From an uncultured Dyadobacter sp. (GTDB lineage: Bacteria > Bacteroidota > Bacteroidia > Cytophagales > Spirosomataceae): a stretch of 64,000 nucleotides of DNA. Under the pieces are notes generated by a model. The model was given only the letters and a program-made list of their open reading frames with translations. It made no database searches and was not told the origin of the DNA. Positions 52,303-61,625 of the stretch are shown here, piece by piece; within the stretch, counting starts at the first letter, position 1; the number at the start of each line of letters is the position of its first letter. The stretch spans positions 186,001 through 250,000 of the forward strand of contig NZ_CAMLSE010000005.1 of NCBI RefSeq assembly GCF_946482605.1, in the 5' to 3' direction. The translations under genes were made by a program, and so were the position numbers.

Positions 52303-53861
52303 TGAAAAAGTTTTCTCTAAGTGATCCCCGATCGATTATTTGTCTATGCCTCATTGGTGCTTCGCTGCTAGTAGGTGTTTTATTTCTGGCCATCCAACTC
52401 CGCCTCATGCGCATAGACGTGCTGCGTGATTATGGCGAGGGGCATACGCTTTGGATGTCGCAGCAAATCACCAACCTGGCAATCGCCTATAAGCCGCTCG
52501 ACGGACTCCCCTATGTCATTTTCCCTTATCCGCCATTATATCTGATTATTTCAAAAATAGTCAGTTTCGCAACCGGTGATTTGCTGCTCGCCGGCAGGAG
52601 CGTTTCCCTGATGAGCACGCTGGGTTTGGCGGCATTAATGGGATTGCTGGCTTTTCAGGGCATCCCAGGATCCTACCCGCGACTGTGGCGCCGGGCGATC
52701 GGTGCTTTGGGAGCGGCAATGGTGTTTACCACTGGAAGCGTGATTGGTTGGGCGAGTCTGATGCGGGTAGATATGCTCGGGCTCATGCTGATGTATGGCG
52801 GCCTGGCTGTTTATATTCGCTCAGGCAAAAGCGAATCTGGACAGTATTGTGCGGCCATTCTGTTTGTCCTGGCTGTTTTCGCGAAGCAAACGCTCCTTAG
52901 CGCACCCTTGGCCTGTGCAGCTTTTGGTCTTTTTGCATACCCCAAAACGACGGTCCGGGTGTTCGGTTTTGCGGTTTTGTTTGGCCTTGCCGGACTTTCC
53001 ATTTGTTATGGGTTGACGGACGGCGGCTTTCTGAAAAACATTCTCAACTACAACCTCAACCCGTTTTCCTGGAATATCGTATTTGCCCAATTCGCGAGTC
53101 ACCTGCGGCTGAACATCACACTGAAACTGATACTTTCCGCGGCTGCATTAATGGCTTTGTACAACAGAAAAGGCATTCGGCGCATCGGTTGGAGGCATTT
53201 TGTTTCCTTAAAATCCGGCAATGCCTACGGCCGGACGATCTTGATAGGCAGCATCAATGCAGGATTTGCGGGCCTGCTGGCGATATCCATCGGTAAAATG
53301 GGGTCGATCTACAACTTCTTTCTTGCGTTGGATTTGTCGCTTTGCTTGCTTGCGACACTCTTTTTGTTTCGTTTGCTGGCCACCTTACGTATGCATTGCA
53401 GGCCCACAAAAAGCCGTCCGTTTGTCCTCTTCGCATTGGTTATGCTTTTATTCGTTCCCAGTCGCTGGGTAATTTCCACAGTCACGGAGGATTTTGGCCG
53501 ACAAATAAAGGAAGAGGCGCAACTCGTAGCATTGATCAAGGCCACGCCGGGCCCCGTGTTGTCCGACAATATGCTGGCCATTACCAAAGCGGGCCGCGCT
53601 ATTGAGGCCGAACCGGCCACCCTCAGCTTTCTGACAATGGCCGGAGGCTGGGACGAAAGTCCTTACTTGCAGCTTTTAGAGCGCGGCTATTACAGCTTAA
53701 TTGTAACCATGCCACTTCGGAGTGCTGATCGATATAGTCCTGCGGCAATAGCCCTGATCGATAAAAATTATCAACAGGCAGGCAAAATCGGCAGCTATCT
53801 CATTTACCGGCCGAGATTCTCCGGCGAAAGGCCACCTGTAAAGACATTGCCGCTCTATTGA
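52302..53861 (+). CDS. GT-C-type polytopic membrane protein
   Basis: A 519-residue protein with about eleven TM helices. A first loop carries DYGEGHTLWMSQQ and IFPYPPLYLI, the acidic and PP motifs of GT-C glycosyltransferases that use polyprenyl-linked sugars. The C-terminal ~120 residues are soluble and probably periplasmic. It is the last gene of the GT2-glf operon (start overlaps the glf stop), so it is the likely transferase of the polyprenyl sugar made there. Its 3' end overlaps the convergent agmatine-deiminase gene by 7 bp. Confidence 0.68.
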   Translation: MKKFSLSDPRSIICLCLIGASLLVGVLFLAIQLRLMRIDVLRDYGEGHTLWMSQQITNLAIAYKPLDGLPYVIFPYPPLYLIISKIVSFATGDLLLAGRSVSLMSTLGLAALMGLLAFQGIPGSYPRLWRRAIGALGAAMVFTTGSVIGWASLMRVDMLGLMLMYGGLAVYIRSGKSESGQYCAAILFVLAVFAKQTLLSAPLACAAFGLFAYPKTTVRVFGFAVLFGLAGLSICYGLTDGGFLKNILNYNLNPFSWNIVFAQFASHLRLNITLKLILSAAALMALYNRKGIRRIGWRHFVSLKSGNAYGRTILIGSINAGFAGLLAISIGKMGSIYNFFLALDLSLCLLATLFLFRLLATLRMHCRPTKSRPFVLFALVMLLFVPSRWVISTVTEDFGRQIKEEAQLVALIKATPGPVLSDNMLAITKAGRAIEAEPATLSFLTMAGGWDESPYLQLLERGYYSLIVTMPLRSADRYSPAAIALIDKNYQQAGKIGSYLIYRPRFSGERPPVKTLPLY

Positions 53862-55204
53862 ATCTTGGGCATCTGGCGCGTAATGCAGTGAATGCCGCCT
53901 CCGCCTACATTGATCGATCGCACGTCAATCCCGATCACGGTCTTGCCTGGAAATGCCTGTTGGAGCTTCTGAATGGCTTCCGAATCATTGGTGGCCATGT
54001 CAGCGGACAATCCCGCGTATTGCGCAACCAGCACTACCCCATTGATCACCAGGTAATTCAGGTAACTCGCGGCTAATACACCTTTGAAGCTGCCATTTTC
54101 GTCGATATTTTGTTTCCCTGCCGAGGCAAAATTAAGCGTACTCATCAGGATAAACATCTCATCGCTTCCGTCCAGGTCCACGTACAAGGGCTTTACTTCC
54201 GGAAAGTCGATAATGGTGATCGGGCTGCCGTCCTGATCGGTCGAGTTGGTCAGTATCTGCCTGGTTTCAAGAATGGCCTTCCGGCTCTGCGCGGCGATCG
54301 GGTTATGAGCTGCTTCCTGCTCTGATGGCGGCTCGGCAAGCAGTACCGTGCTGGAATTGATGAACCGGACGAATTCATCGGTATGACCGTTCGTAGTCAG
54401 CAGCGTGTAAACGTTTTGTGTCGTGTTTCCAAAAGGCACCGCAAATGGCGCGTTGATCACCGGATGCGCATCATTGCCCAGGTAGCCTTTGAGCCAGATC
54501 ACTTTTCGGGTGCCCAAAACCCTGCTGAATTCCGCTTCTACCTGCGGTTTGGTCCAGGTCGGATTGCGCTGAAATACCACATCTTCCGAAACAAGGACTG
54601 TCCCTTTTCCATTAAACTCCAACGCCCCGCCTTCCATGATCAGTGCAGAGGAGGTGAAGGGCACATTCACCTTCTGTGAAATCTGCTTATCGAGCGTTTC
54701 GTCCAACAGGATTCCATCGTGATATGCCGGATCCTGAATAAACGAAAGCCCCCAGCCCCAGCCGTCAAATTTGAAATCTACGGTTTCAGTGTGCCCGTTT
54801 TTCTCGATGAAAATGGGCCCGGTGTCCCGGAGCCAGATGTCGGCGTAATCCGTTACATGGAAGCGGATCTTGTCGGCCAATGCCGACTGCGGCACCCCGT
54901 TGCTTCCGAGGTAAGCCCTGGCTTCGGCCGCGGTGGCCTCATCGGGCACGCACAGATCGACATGTGCGGTACCGACCAACCCCTTGATGATCTGAGCATA
55001 TGCCGTCTGGGCGGACCAGTCATGCTTGTTGTCATAAGTAGGCCAGGCCATCCACACCGACTCCTGCTCCTCCCACTCCGCCGGCACCCGGATTTGTTCG
55101 CCCCCCGGTGTTACGACGTGGTCTTTGACACACGACAACAAGAATTCGGATGCGGAAAGGCACACGGCAATGCATAGCACGAGCCTGGTAAAGTTATTTT
55201 TCAT
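53855..55204 (-). CDS. aguA: Agmatine deiminase / PAD-family lipoprotein
   Basis: A 449-residue guanidino-group-modifying enzyme of the PAD_porph family. The core shows RVPAEWEEQESVWMAWP, the Asp-containing LRDTGPIF, EGGALEFNGKGT, NGHTDEFVRF and the catalytic Cys440 in GGGGIHCIT, as in agmatine deiminases that make N-carbamoylputrescine. It is exported as a lipoprotein (Cys25 in LLSC), which is unusual for agmatine deiminase and closer to extracellular PAD-like enzymes of Bacteroidota. Free agmatine or protein C-terminal Arg are both possible substrates. No ptcA/aguB partner is present. A lipoprotein gene precedes it by 51 bp. Confidence 0.85.
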   Translation of the reverse strand: MKNNFTRLVLCIAVCLSASEFLLSCVKDHVVTPGGEQIRVPAEWEEQESVWMAWPTYDNKHDWSAQTAYAQIIKGLVGTAHVDLCVPDEATAAEARAYLGSNGVPQSALADKIRFHVTDYADIWLRDTGPIFIEKNGHTETVDFKFDGWGWGLSFIQDPAYHDGILLDETLDKQISQKVNVPFTSSALIMEGGALEFNGKGTVLVSEDVVFQRNPTWTKPQVEAEFSRVLGTRKVIWLKGYLGNDAHPVINAPFAVPFGNTTQNVYTLLTTNGHTDEFVRFINSSTVLLAEPPSEQEAAHNPIAAQSRKAILETRQILTNSTDQDGSPITIIDFPEVKPLYVDLDGSDEMFILMSTLNFASAGKQNIDENGSFKGVLAASYLNYLVINGVVLVAQYAGLSADMATNDSEAIQKLQQAFPGKTVIGIDVRSINVGGGGIHCITRQMPKIQ

Positions 55205-55255
55205 GGCATTGATAGATTAATTGTGTTTAAACCTTCTTGGTAGTCAGGTAATCGC

Positions 55256-55645
55256 TTATTCCGTCCAGTTAATAGGCGTGCATTTACCTTCATTGATCGT
55301 TTCAGACTCCTCGTCCCATTCACCCACATTTTCACCGTTTTTGTATTGGATAGCATAAACTTTGTGCGTTCCGACAGGCAGCTCAATGCTTGTCACGCTC
55401 GCGGATGCTGCTGCGCCGCAGGTCGGTTTCACTGCAAAAGGCTTGGTAAGTGTTCCGGCAACTTTTCCGTCCACGATGATATCAATGCGGTCGAAACTGC
55501 GGTCGTTGATATTGGTGTAGGTCAGCAAAGTTCCCTTTGGAGCCGGAGCAGGAGCAGGATCTTTATCTTTACTGCAACCGGTAAAAATGAATGCAAGAGC
55601 CAGTACGAAGCAAAATTTGCGCAGAAGCTGAAATGAATTTCTCAT
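55256..55645 (-). CDS. Small lipoprotein of unknown function
   Basis: A 129-residue lipoprotein: lipid signal ending at Cys24 (FIFTGC), a Lys/Asp and Ala-Pro linker, and a small beta-sandwich with two internal Cys (PTCGAAAS, EGKCTPINW), possibly disulfide-bonded. The strand pattern TYTNINDRSFDRIDIIVDGK is Ig-like. It precedes the agmatine-deiminase gene on the same strand by 51 bp and is probably co-transcribed. I do not recognise a family. Confidence 0.7.
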   Translation of the reverse strand: MRNSFQLLRKFCFVLALAFIFTGCSKDKDPAPAPAPKGTLLTYTNINDRSFDRIDIIVDGKVAGTLTKPFAVKPTCGAAASASVTSIELPVGTHKVYAIQYKNGENVGEWDEESETINEGKCTPINWTE

Positions 55646-55670
55646 GGATTTGTCGTTTTGTTTTCTGACA

Positions 55671-55678
55671 CAAACCTA
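55671..55678 (-). promoter_or_regulatory. Candidate -7 element of the lipoprotein/agmatine-deiminase operon
   Basis: On the minus strand this reads TAGGTTTG, an exact TAnnTTTG, ending 25 bp before the lipoprotein ATG. No TTTG lies at the expected -33 distance, so support is moderate. Confidence 0.4.
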
Positions 55679-55862
55679 GTCCCACCGGCTCCGACGGGCT
55701 AAATTTATTCCTTTCAAACAGGGCAGAAATCCATCGAGACAGGGCGAAATTGCCCGCGAACCGTTAACTCAATTCATCGCCGGGTGACATGCTGTTTTTC
55801 AACGCCTGGAATCGATCTGAGCACGTTCCAGCAGCTTTTTGGTATGTTTTAGTCATTAAAAA

Positions 55863-55893
55863 TTGTCAGTTAATAATCATTCGACCACTTTTG
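55863..55893 (+). promoter_or_regulatory. Candidate promoter of the LytTR/kinase operon
   Basis: TTG at 55863-55865 is followed after 20 bp by CACTTTTG (55886-55893), one mismatch from TAnnTTTG. Start of transcription would be near 55900, about 50 bp before the regulator ATG. Confidence 0.35.
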
Positions 55894-55952
55894 ATAAGAC
55901 ATAAGCAGCATAATTGTCTTCTCCATTACTTTACTATAAAAACGATGTTAAA

Positions 55953-56723
55953 ATGATCAAGGCCATAATCCTGGAAGATGAGCTGCTGGTAGCTAAACAA
56001 TTGGAAAGGAAAATACAGCTCGTGGCCAGCGATATCGAAATCATCCATATCCTGCCGAGCTTGAAGACGGCACGCAAATGGTTTATGGAAAACGCCGAGC
56101 CAGACTTGATTTTTATGGATGTACAGCTGGGCGACGGGATGAGTTTTGAGCTGTTTGACTTCTACCAGCTGTCGAGCCCGGTCATATTTACAACGGCTTA
56201 TGATGAATACGCGATCCGCGCCTTCAAAGTCAACGGGATCGACTACCTGCTGAAACCCGTTGGCGAAACAGAATTACAGAAGGCCATTGATAAATGCCGG
56301 AAGCTGCTGGAATCGAGCATCCAAAGTCAGCTGGACATTCAAAACCTGTTGCATTCCATTTCGAACAGGCAGGGGCAGCCCGTGTATAAGGAAAAATTCA
56401 TAATCAGTGTCAGAAACCGGTGGGTACCCGTGGACACCGCCGACGTGGCCTACTTTGTAAAAGACAACATTTATTACCTGTATACATTTCAGGGCGAGAA
56501 GCATCCGCTGGAATACGACTCGATGGATGAGTTGGAAGAAATCCTGGACCCGAGAACTTTTTACCGCGCGAACCGGCAGTTTATCGTCAATATCAATGCA
56601 ATCGCATCGGTGCAGCTCCATGAAAACCAGAAATTGACCGTGTTTATGAAAAAACCATTAAAGGCTGAAATCGATGTAAGCAGGGAAAAAGCACCGTCCT
56701 TCAAAAAATGGTTCGACCGCTAA
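55953..56723 (+). CDS. LytTR-family response regulator
   Basis: About 256 residues. The N-terminal receiver domain (KAIILEDELLVAKQL, LIFMDVQLGDG with phosphoacceptor Asp56, VIFTTAYDEYAIRAF, GIDYLLKPVG) is followed by a LytTR DNA-binding domain (KEKFIISVRNRWVPV, YVKDNIYYLYT-type strands, FYRANRQFIVNINAI). The start is the ATG at 55953, placing the receiver strand first; the earlier frame has no sense. The stop overlaps the kinase start by 16 bp, so the two are translationally coupled and form one two-component system. Confidence 0.93.
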   Translation: MIKAIILEDELLVAKQLERKIQLVASDIEIIHILPSLKTARKWFMENAEPDLIFMDVQLGDGMSFELFDFYQLSSPVIFTTAYDEYAIRAFKVNGIDYLLKPVGETELQKAIDKCRKLLESSIQSQLDIQNLLHSISNRQGQPVYKEKFIISVRNRWVPVDTADVAYFVKDNIYYLYTFQGEKHPLEYDSMDELEEILDPRTFYRANRQFIVNINAIASVQLHENQKLTVFMKKPLKAEIDVSREKAPSFKKWFDR

Positions 56724-59662
56724 ACCTCTGCCTGCTTCTGTTGTGGTTTGTACTCTCAATGAGGGTGCAAAATGCGCATGCCCAGCTGGCAGACTACAAT
56801 GTTCAGCTGCTCGACGAAGGAGATCAGATTCGAACATCCAACATACTAAAGATGGTCAAGGACATCCATGGTTTTCTGTGGATGCTTTCGCCGCGATACA
56901 TACAGCGTTTCGACGGCCAGAACCTGAAAAGGTTTGACATCGATGGTGAGGATTTGCTGGATATAGTCGCGGATCACGACGGGAAAATATGGGTAAGTAC
57001 GCAGTCGACGATCAGGCGCTTTGTCAGCGACAGCCGGGGATTTCAACGGCTGCGTATCGACGGCCCTTTGCCGACCAAGTTTAATGTAATGCAGGTGAGC
57101 ACGCAAAACCAGGTGTGGATTATCAGTGGAAAAGGGCTGTTTGCTTACGACAAACGCACCGACGCATTTCTCCACCAGCCGATTCCGGGGCTTGCCGATA
57201 CGCAGTTTTATAGAAAAATATTCCAGAAATCCGGGGATGAGTTCTTCATAGGCAACACACACATCCTATTTGCATACAATACCAATACTAAGAAGGTCCG
57301 AAGCATTCCGTTTAATGCCGTAAGCGCGATAGCTCCGTTTTCTGGAGATGTTCTCTGGGTTACCGACGCGCGTTTGCAGACATTTGAGCTCGATTTCAGG
57401 ACCGGCAGCAGCTCCCCTATTCAGGCCGGCAAATTCCAACCCCGTCTTGAATCAAACTTTATGGAAATCAGCGCGGTAGCACCGCTGGGCGGCGACAATT
57501 ACCTGGTCAGCACGAGTAAGGGCTGCTTCCGCTACAACCGAAAATCGGGCTTGTTCAACAAAGCAGTCCTTTACCATTATGGCAGCGAGCTGGCCAACAA
57601 CGAAATCTACACAAGCTATTTCGACCAGGACAAGACCCTTTGGATGCTCGGACAGCAGGGCATTATCTTCTTCAAGCCATTGCAGCACACCATAAGCTGG
57701 CTCAGAAGCTTCAACAGGAAGGGGATGGATTGGAATAACAACATACGCGCACTAACCGGTGATAACCAGGGAAATATATGGATGGCGACCTCCGCGGGCT
57801 TGTCCAGGCTAAGTTTAAAAGACGGTACCGTGAAATCCTTCCATGCCAGTAACTCGCGATCAGCCGCATTCCAGTTCCCGTCCATCCAGGGGATCGTTTA
57901 TGACGGAAAAAACCTGATTCTGGGACCTGGGGCCGGTGGTGTAGTGCTGTTTGACCCAATAAGCGAAACGTTCAAAAAACCGGTTTACCCGGCCAGTCAA
58001 CCCGCGCTCGGTATGAAGGCCAGCCAGGATTACATTTACTCGATCGTACCGCTTTCAAATGGTAATGTGCTCGTTTTGGGGGACTTGTCATGTTATTTGC
58101 TGGAACGTAACACCTACAAAATCTCCGAACTGGCATTTACCGGCTCGAATTTTATCCTGCAAACCGCGGCTCAGGACCATGCCGGGAAAATATGGGTGGG
58201 CACCTACAAAGGGCTTCTGCTTTTGGATCAAAAGTTCAAAACGCTGGCTATGGATACTACTATGGCGCCCAGTAAGCTGGTGACATCGCTTCTGGTCAGG
58301 AACGACTCCACTGCCTGGGCCGGGAGCGTGGGGCTGTTCGAGGTTACCAGGCGCGGCGACCGGCTCACCAGACGGGCTATTCTTCCCGAACTTGCCAATC
58401 AGCAGATCACAATGCTTTTTCAGGATAAAACCGGTCAAATCTGGATAGGCGCCGACGACGGCTTCTACCGCTACGATGCAGGGAGCAAAAAACTCGAATG
58501 GTTTGATATCTGGGACAATGTTCAGAACAAGCAATTGAATCCCAACAGTCTGTTTCAGGCGGGCGACGGCAACCTGTACCTGGGCGGCAACAATGGCCTT
58601 AACTATTTCCGTCCCGAACTGATCGGCGCACAGCGAAAAGACCTGACGGTACTGGTCACTTCGGTTAAAATCAACCAGAATGATTCGCTTTATCAGGGAC
58701 GGCCATTGGAACTGTCGTGGAACCAGAATACAGTGGAAATACAGTTTGTGACGACCTATTTTCAGAATGCCTCCAAAGTAAAATACCGCTACCGGCTTGC
58801 GGGACTTGATGATGGCTGGATTTACCACGGCAATAACAACATCGTACGCTTTTCCTCGCTTGCTCCCGGCCAATACCGGTTCGATCTGCAAGCGAGCCTC
58901 GACGGGATTTCGTGGCATGCTTCACGGCAGGCGGTGGTGTTTTCAATTTTATCGCCAATCTGGAAGCGGCCGTGGTTTTTTCTTCTGGCAGCGGTCGTGA
59001 TCCTGGCGATCATCAACTTGCTGTTTAAAATTCGCGTGGCGGCAGTACGTAAACAGCAAGCGGCTGTTTTCGCATTGCAAAGCAAGGCCAACGAGCTCGA
59101 AAAAGAAAAAGCAATGGCTATGTACGAAAGCCTCAAACAGCAGCTGAATCCCCACTTCCTGTTCAACTCCCTAACATCACTTGACAGCCTCATCTGGCTG
59201 GATGCTGCCAAGGCTAGCACGTTCCTGGACGGGTTGAGCCGCATTTACCGTTACATTCTAAAAAACCGGGAAAAAGAGCTCGTTCCGCTGAAAGAAGAAA
59301 TCAGCTTTGCCCAAAACTACATAGCGCTGCAAAGTACCCGGTTTGGAAGTGGATTGATAGTCGATACGGCTGTGCCGGAAACAATGGGCAATTTCAGGAT
59401 AGCGCCTGTTACGATACAAAACCTGATTGAAAATGCGATCAAGCATAACATCATCAGCGATGACGCGCCGCTCGTGATACGGATTTATACCGAGGGCCAG
59501 CACCTGGTAGTCAGCAACAATGTGCAGAAAAAGAACTTCGTGGAAACCAGTAATAAACAGGGACTTATTCACCTGGTAAACTTGTATAGTTTTCTATCAC
59601 CGATAGCGGTGCAAATCATTGAGACGCCGGACGACTTTGTAATTAAACTTCCATTGGTGTAG
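56708..59662 (+). CDS. LytS-type histidine kinase with Reg_prop beta-propeller sensor
   Basis: A 984-residue membrane sensor. After a signal peptide (ending NAHAQ) come a large periplasmic two-component regulator propeller made of repeated DxxGxIWxGT blades (HDGKIWVSTQS, DNQGNIWMATSAGL, DHAGKIWVGTYKGL, DKTGQIWIGADDGFY) and a Y_Y_Y domain (YRYRLAGLDDGWIYHG). A TM helix at about 757-777 and a His_kinase/HATPase module follow, with the phosphoacceptor His816 in QLNPHFLFNS and N-box ENAIKHN. The propeller is the type that senses sugars or polysaccharide fragments in Bacteroidota, but without a fused DNA-binding domain; the output goes through the LytTR regulator just upstream. Confidence 0.93.
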   Translation: MVRPLNLCLLLLWFVLSMRVQNAHAQLADYNVQLLDEGDQIRTSNILKMVKDIHGFLWMLSPRYIQRFDGQNLKRFDIDGEDLLDIVADHDGKIWVSTQSTIRRFVSDSRGFQRLRIDGPLPTKFNVMQVSTQNQVWIISGKGLFAYDKRTDAFLHQPIPGLADTQFYRKIFQKSGDEFFIGNTHILFAYNTNTKKVRSIPFNAVSAIAPFSGDVLWVTDARLQTFELDFRTGSSSPIQAGKFQPRLESNFMEISAVAPLGGDNYLVSTSKGCFRYNRKSGLFNKAVLYHYGSELANNEIYTSYFDQDKTLWMLGQQGIIFFKPLQHTISWLRSFNRKGMDWNNNIRALTGDNQGNIWMATSAGLSRLSLKDGTVKSFHASNSRSAAFQFPSIQGIVYDGKNLILGPGAGGVVLFDPISETFKKPVYPASQPALGMKASQDYIYSIVPLSNGNVLVLGDLSCYLLERNTYKISELAFTGSNFILQTAAQDHAGKIWVGTYKGLLLLDQKFKTLAMDTTMAPSKLVTSLLVRNDSTAWAGSVGLFEVTRRGDRLTRRAILPELANQQITMLFQDKTGQIWIGADDGFYRYDAGSKKLEWFDIWDNVQNKQLNPNSLFQAGDGNLYLGGNNGLNYFRPELIGAQRKDLTVLVTSVKINQNDSLYQGRPLELSWNQNTVEIQFVTTYFQNASKVKYRYRLAGLDDGWIYHGNNNIVRFSSLAPGQYRFDLQASLDGISWHASRQAVVFSILSPIWKRPWFFLLAAVVILAIINLLFKIRVAAVRKQQAAVFALQSKANELEKEKAMAMYESLKQQLNPHFLFNSLTSLDSLIWLDAAKASTFLDGLSRIYRYILKNREKELVPLKEEISFAQNYIALQSTRFGSGLIVDTAVPETMGNFRIAPVTIQNLIENAIKHNIISDDAPLVIRIYTEGQHLVVSNNVQKKNFVETSNKQGLIHLVNLYSFLSPIAVQIIETPDDFVIKLPLV

Positions 59663-59716
59663 CCCTTGCTGCCAACACTTAGGAAGTTCAGATTATTCAT
59701 TTTGAGGATATAAAGT

Positions 59717-59734
59717 CGTAGGGTGCGCCCTACG
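59717..59734. terminator. Weak hairpin after the kinase gene
   Basis: CGTAGGG and CCCTACG pair around a TGCG loop, 55 bp after the kinase stop. There is no U-run, so termination is not assured. Confidence 0.35.
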
Positions 59735-59851
59735 CCGTTCTAGCCCACTCGACCAGATTCTTAAACTTATTCAAGATTTTTTAACAAAATTATCAGCCCA
59801 CCGTTACGGGTAACATCAGATTTACTTGTCTAATGGCAAAAGCGCACTCAT

Positions 59852-60535
59852 TTGTTGGGGACGGTTATTTTTCAAAACTATATCGTGTTGCAGCAGCCAT
59901 TAAATCACCCGGCATCCATCGCCAATCCACTACCTGTCCAGGATACGCCTTGCCCAAATCCAGTGCGCGACGACGAGCACCTGATCAGGTTGGCCTTCGC
60001 CACAGATTCGGTGGCGGGTTGTGAATTGCTTTTCCGACGGTACTACGCTCCATTGCGAAACCATGCGGTACGTTTTGTGTATTCGCGGCAGATCGCCGAA
60101 GACCTGGTATCGGATGTATTCTGTACTTTCTGGGATAACAGGCTACATGAGCAGATCACCACTTCATATCGGGCATATTTGTTCAAGGCGGTGCGCAACC
60201 GTGCCCGAAATTACGTGCTTTGGGAGCTCAAAAAAGACAGCAACGGCGCCGAAGAGGGCTTGTTGCTCACCGACAGTTCTCCGGGTCCGGAAGGCACGCT
60301 GCTGCTGGAAGAGCTTAGAATGCAGTTAGACAAAAGCGTTCAGAACTTGCCAAACCAATGCAGGAGAGTGTTCCTGCTTAGCCGGCTGGAAGGCAAATCC
60401 TACCGCGAAATCGCCGACCAGACCAACCTTTCGGTAAGAACGGTAGAAGTGCATATCCGAAAAGCGCTTTCGACAATCCGCCAGGCACTTAACAAAGAGT
60501 GGATTTTGCTCATTGTATTTTACTGGCTTCACTAA
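59852..60535 (+). CDS. ECF sigma factor (FecI-like) with hydrophobic tail
   Basis: About 227 residues if read from a TTG at 59852; the true start may be further in, since the first ~40 residues lack conserved features. Region 2 is LLFRRYYAPLRNHAVRFVYSRQIAEDLVSDVFCTFW and region 4 is LPNQCRRVFLLSRLEGKSYREIADQTNLSVRTVEVHIRKAL. It ends with a hydrophobic tail (WILLIVFYWLH), as does the ECF factor at 27825. It is followed by fecR and a SusC with STN domain, the standard surface-signalling cassette. Confidence 0.88.
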   Translation: MLGTVIFQNYIVLQQPLNHPASIANPLPVQDTPCPNPVRDDEHLIRLAFATDSVAGCELLFRRYYAPLRNHAVRFVYSRQIAEDLVSDVFCTFWDNRLHEQITTSYRAYLFKAVRNRARNYVLWELKKDSNGAEEGLLLTDSSPGPEGTLLLEELRMQLDKSVQNLPNQCRRVFLLSRLEGKSYREIADQTNLSVRTVEVHIRKALSTIRQALNKEWILLIVFYWLH

Positions 60536-60588
60536 GGGGAATGACGCATTTACTTGTCCATCTCCGAGAAACATCATTCCTATCAAAA

Positions 60589-61611
60589 ATGACTGAGCAT
60601 ATCACTGAGCAAACCCTTTTTCTCTTCTTTGACGGGCGGGCCACCTCATTGCAACGCAAATTGATCGAGGATTGGCTTCAAGATACGGCCAATGAGGAGC
60701 TTTATTTTGCCGCGCTGGAAGCCTGGGAGCGGCAGCATCCGCAATTGAGCGGGGACACGGGCGATGCGCAGGATCGCTTTTTCTCCTACCTGCGCGAGCC
60801 TTCCCGCAATACCAATCCGGCTCTGCCGCAGCAGGTGCAGCATAATGCCTCCTGGTTTTGGTGGCAACGCGGGTTAATGGCCGCTTCCGTAACGATCGCG
60901 TTACTTGCCGGCCTGGGCTTTCTTTTTAGGGACACAATCCGCTATCAACACTTCGCCACCGATTTTGGAGAAACCCGCTCGATCCAATTGGCAGATGGAA
61001 GCCGGGTTACGCTAAATGCCAATTCGGAGCTGAAAGTGCTGCGTTGGTCTGATGAAAACGACAATCGGGAAGTATGGCTGACCGGTGAAGCCGAGTTTGT
61101 GGTAACCCATACAAAAGACCACCGCCGCTTTATAGTCCGCACGCGGGATAACCTTTCGGTTGATGTTTTAGGAACTGTGTTCTCAGTTAACGACAGAGGT
61201 TCAAAGGCGACCGTCGCGCTGCTGAAAGGAAAGGTTAATGTCCGGTATACCGAAGCAGGATTTGGGCAAAAGCAAATTATCCTCAAACCTGGAAACGTGG
61301 TTACAGTCAATGAAAAAGGAAATGTTGCATTGACCAGCCAGACTGATCCCGAGGTATTCTCATCATGGAAAAAAGGGCAGTTTGTCTTTAACAATTCAAG
61401 CCTTTTGGAAATAATGCAACTCATCAAGGACAACTATGGTGTGACCGTGCGGCTGACCGACCCGGCATTGAGCCAAAAACGCGTTTCAGGAACTTTCACA
61501 GCACAAAGTGCCCAGGAATTGTTGTCAGTACTCGCCCAGATGTACTCGCTAAAACTCGAACCCGACAACGATAATTTCATTCTGATTTCCCCACATTCAA
61601 CCCCCATTTAA
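60589..61611 (+). CDS. FecR-family anti-sigma factor
   Basis: About 340 residues. A cytosolic N-terminal region (LFLFFDGRATSLQRKLIEDWL) precedes one TM helix near 90-115 (GLMAASVTIALLAGLGFLF), a FecR domain (SIQLADGSRVTLNANSELKVL, GTVFSVNDRGSKATVALLKGKVNV) and the C-terminal STN-contacting domain (FVFNNSSLLEIMQLIKDNYG). The ATG at 60589 is chosen because the 30 codons before it are unlike the family. It lies 53 bp after the sigma stop and 14 bp before the SusC start. Confidence 0.92.
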   Translation: MTEHITEQTLFLFFDGRATSLQRKLIEDWLQDTANEELYFAALEAWERQHPQLSGDTGDAQDRFFSYLREPSRNTNPALPQQVQHNASWFWWQRGLMAASVTIALLAGLGFLFRDTIRYQHFATDFGETRSIQLADGSRVTLNANSELKVLRWSDENDNREVWLTGEAEFVVTHTKDHRRFIVRTRDNLSVDVLGTVFSVNDRGSKATVALLKGKVNVRYTEAGFGQKQIILKPGNVVTVNEKGNVALTSQTDPEVFSSWKKGQFVFNNSSLLEIMQLIKDNYGVTVRLTDPALSQKRVSGTFTAQSAQELLSVLAQMYSLKLEPDNDNFILISPHSTPI

Positions 61612-61625
61612 TAACTAATTCCATA

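Noticed and set aside
59717..59734. Strong intrinsic terminator after the histidine kinase
   Set aside because: The stem is good, but there is no U-run, so it is listed only as a weak hairpin.
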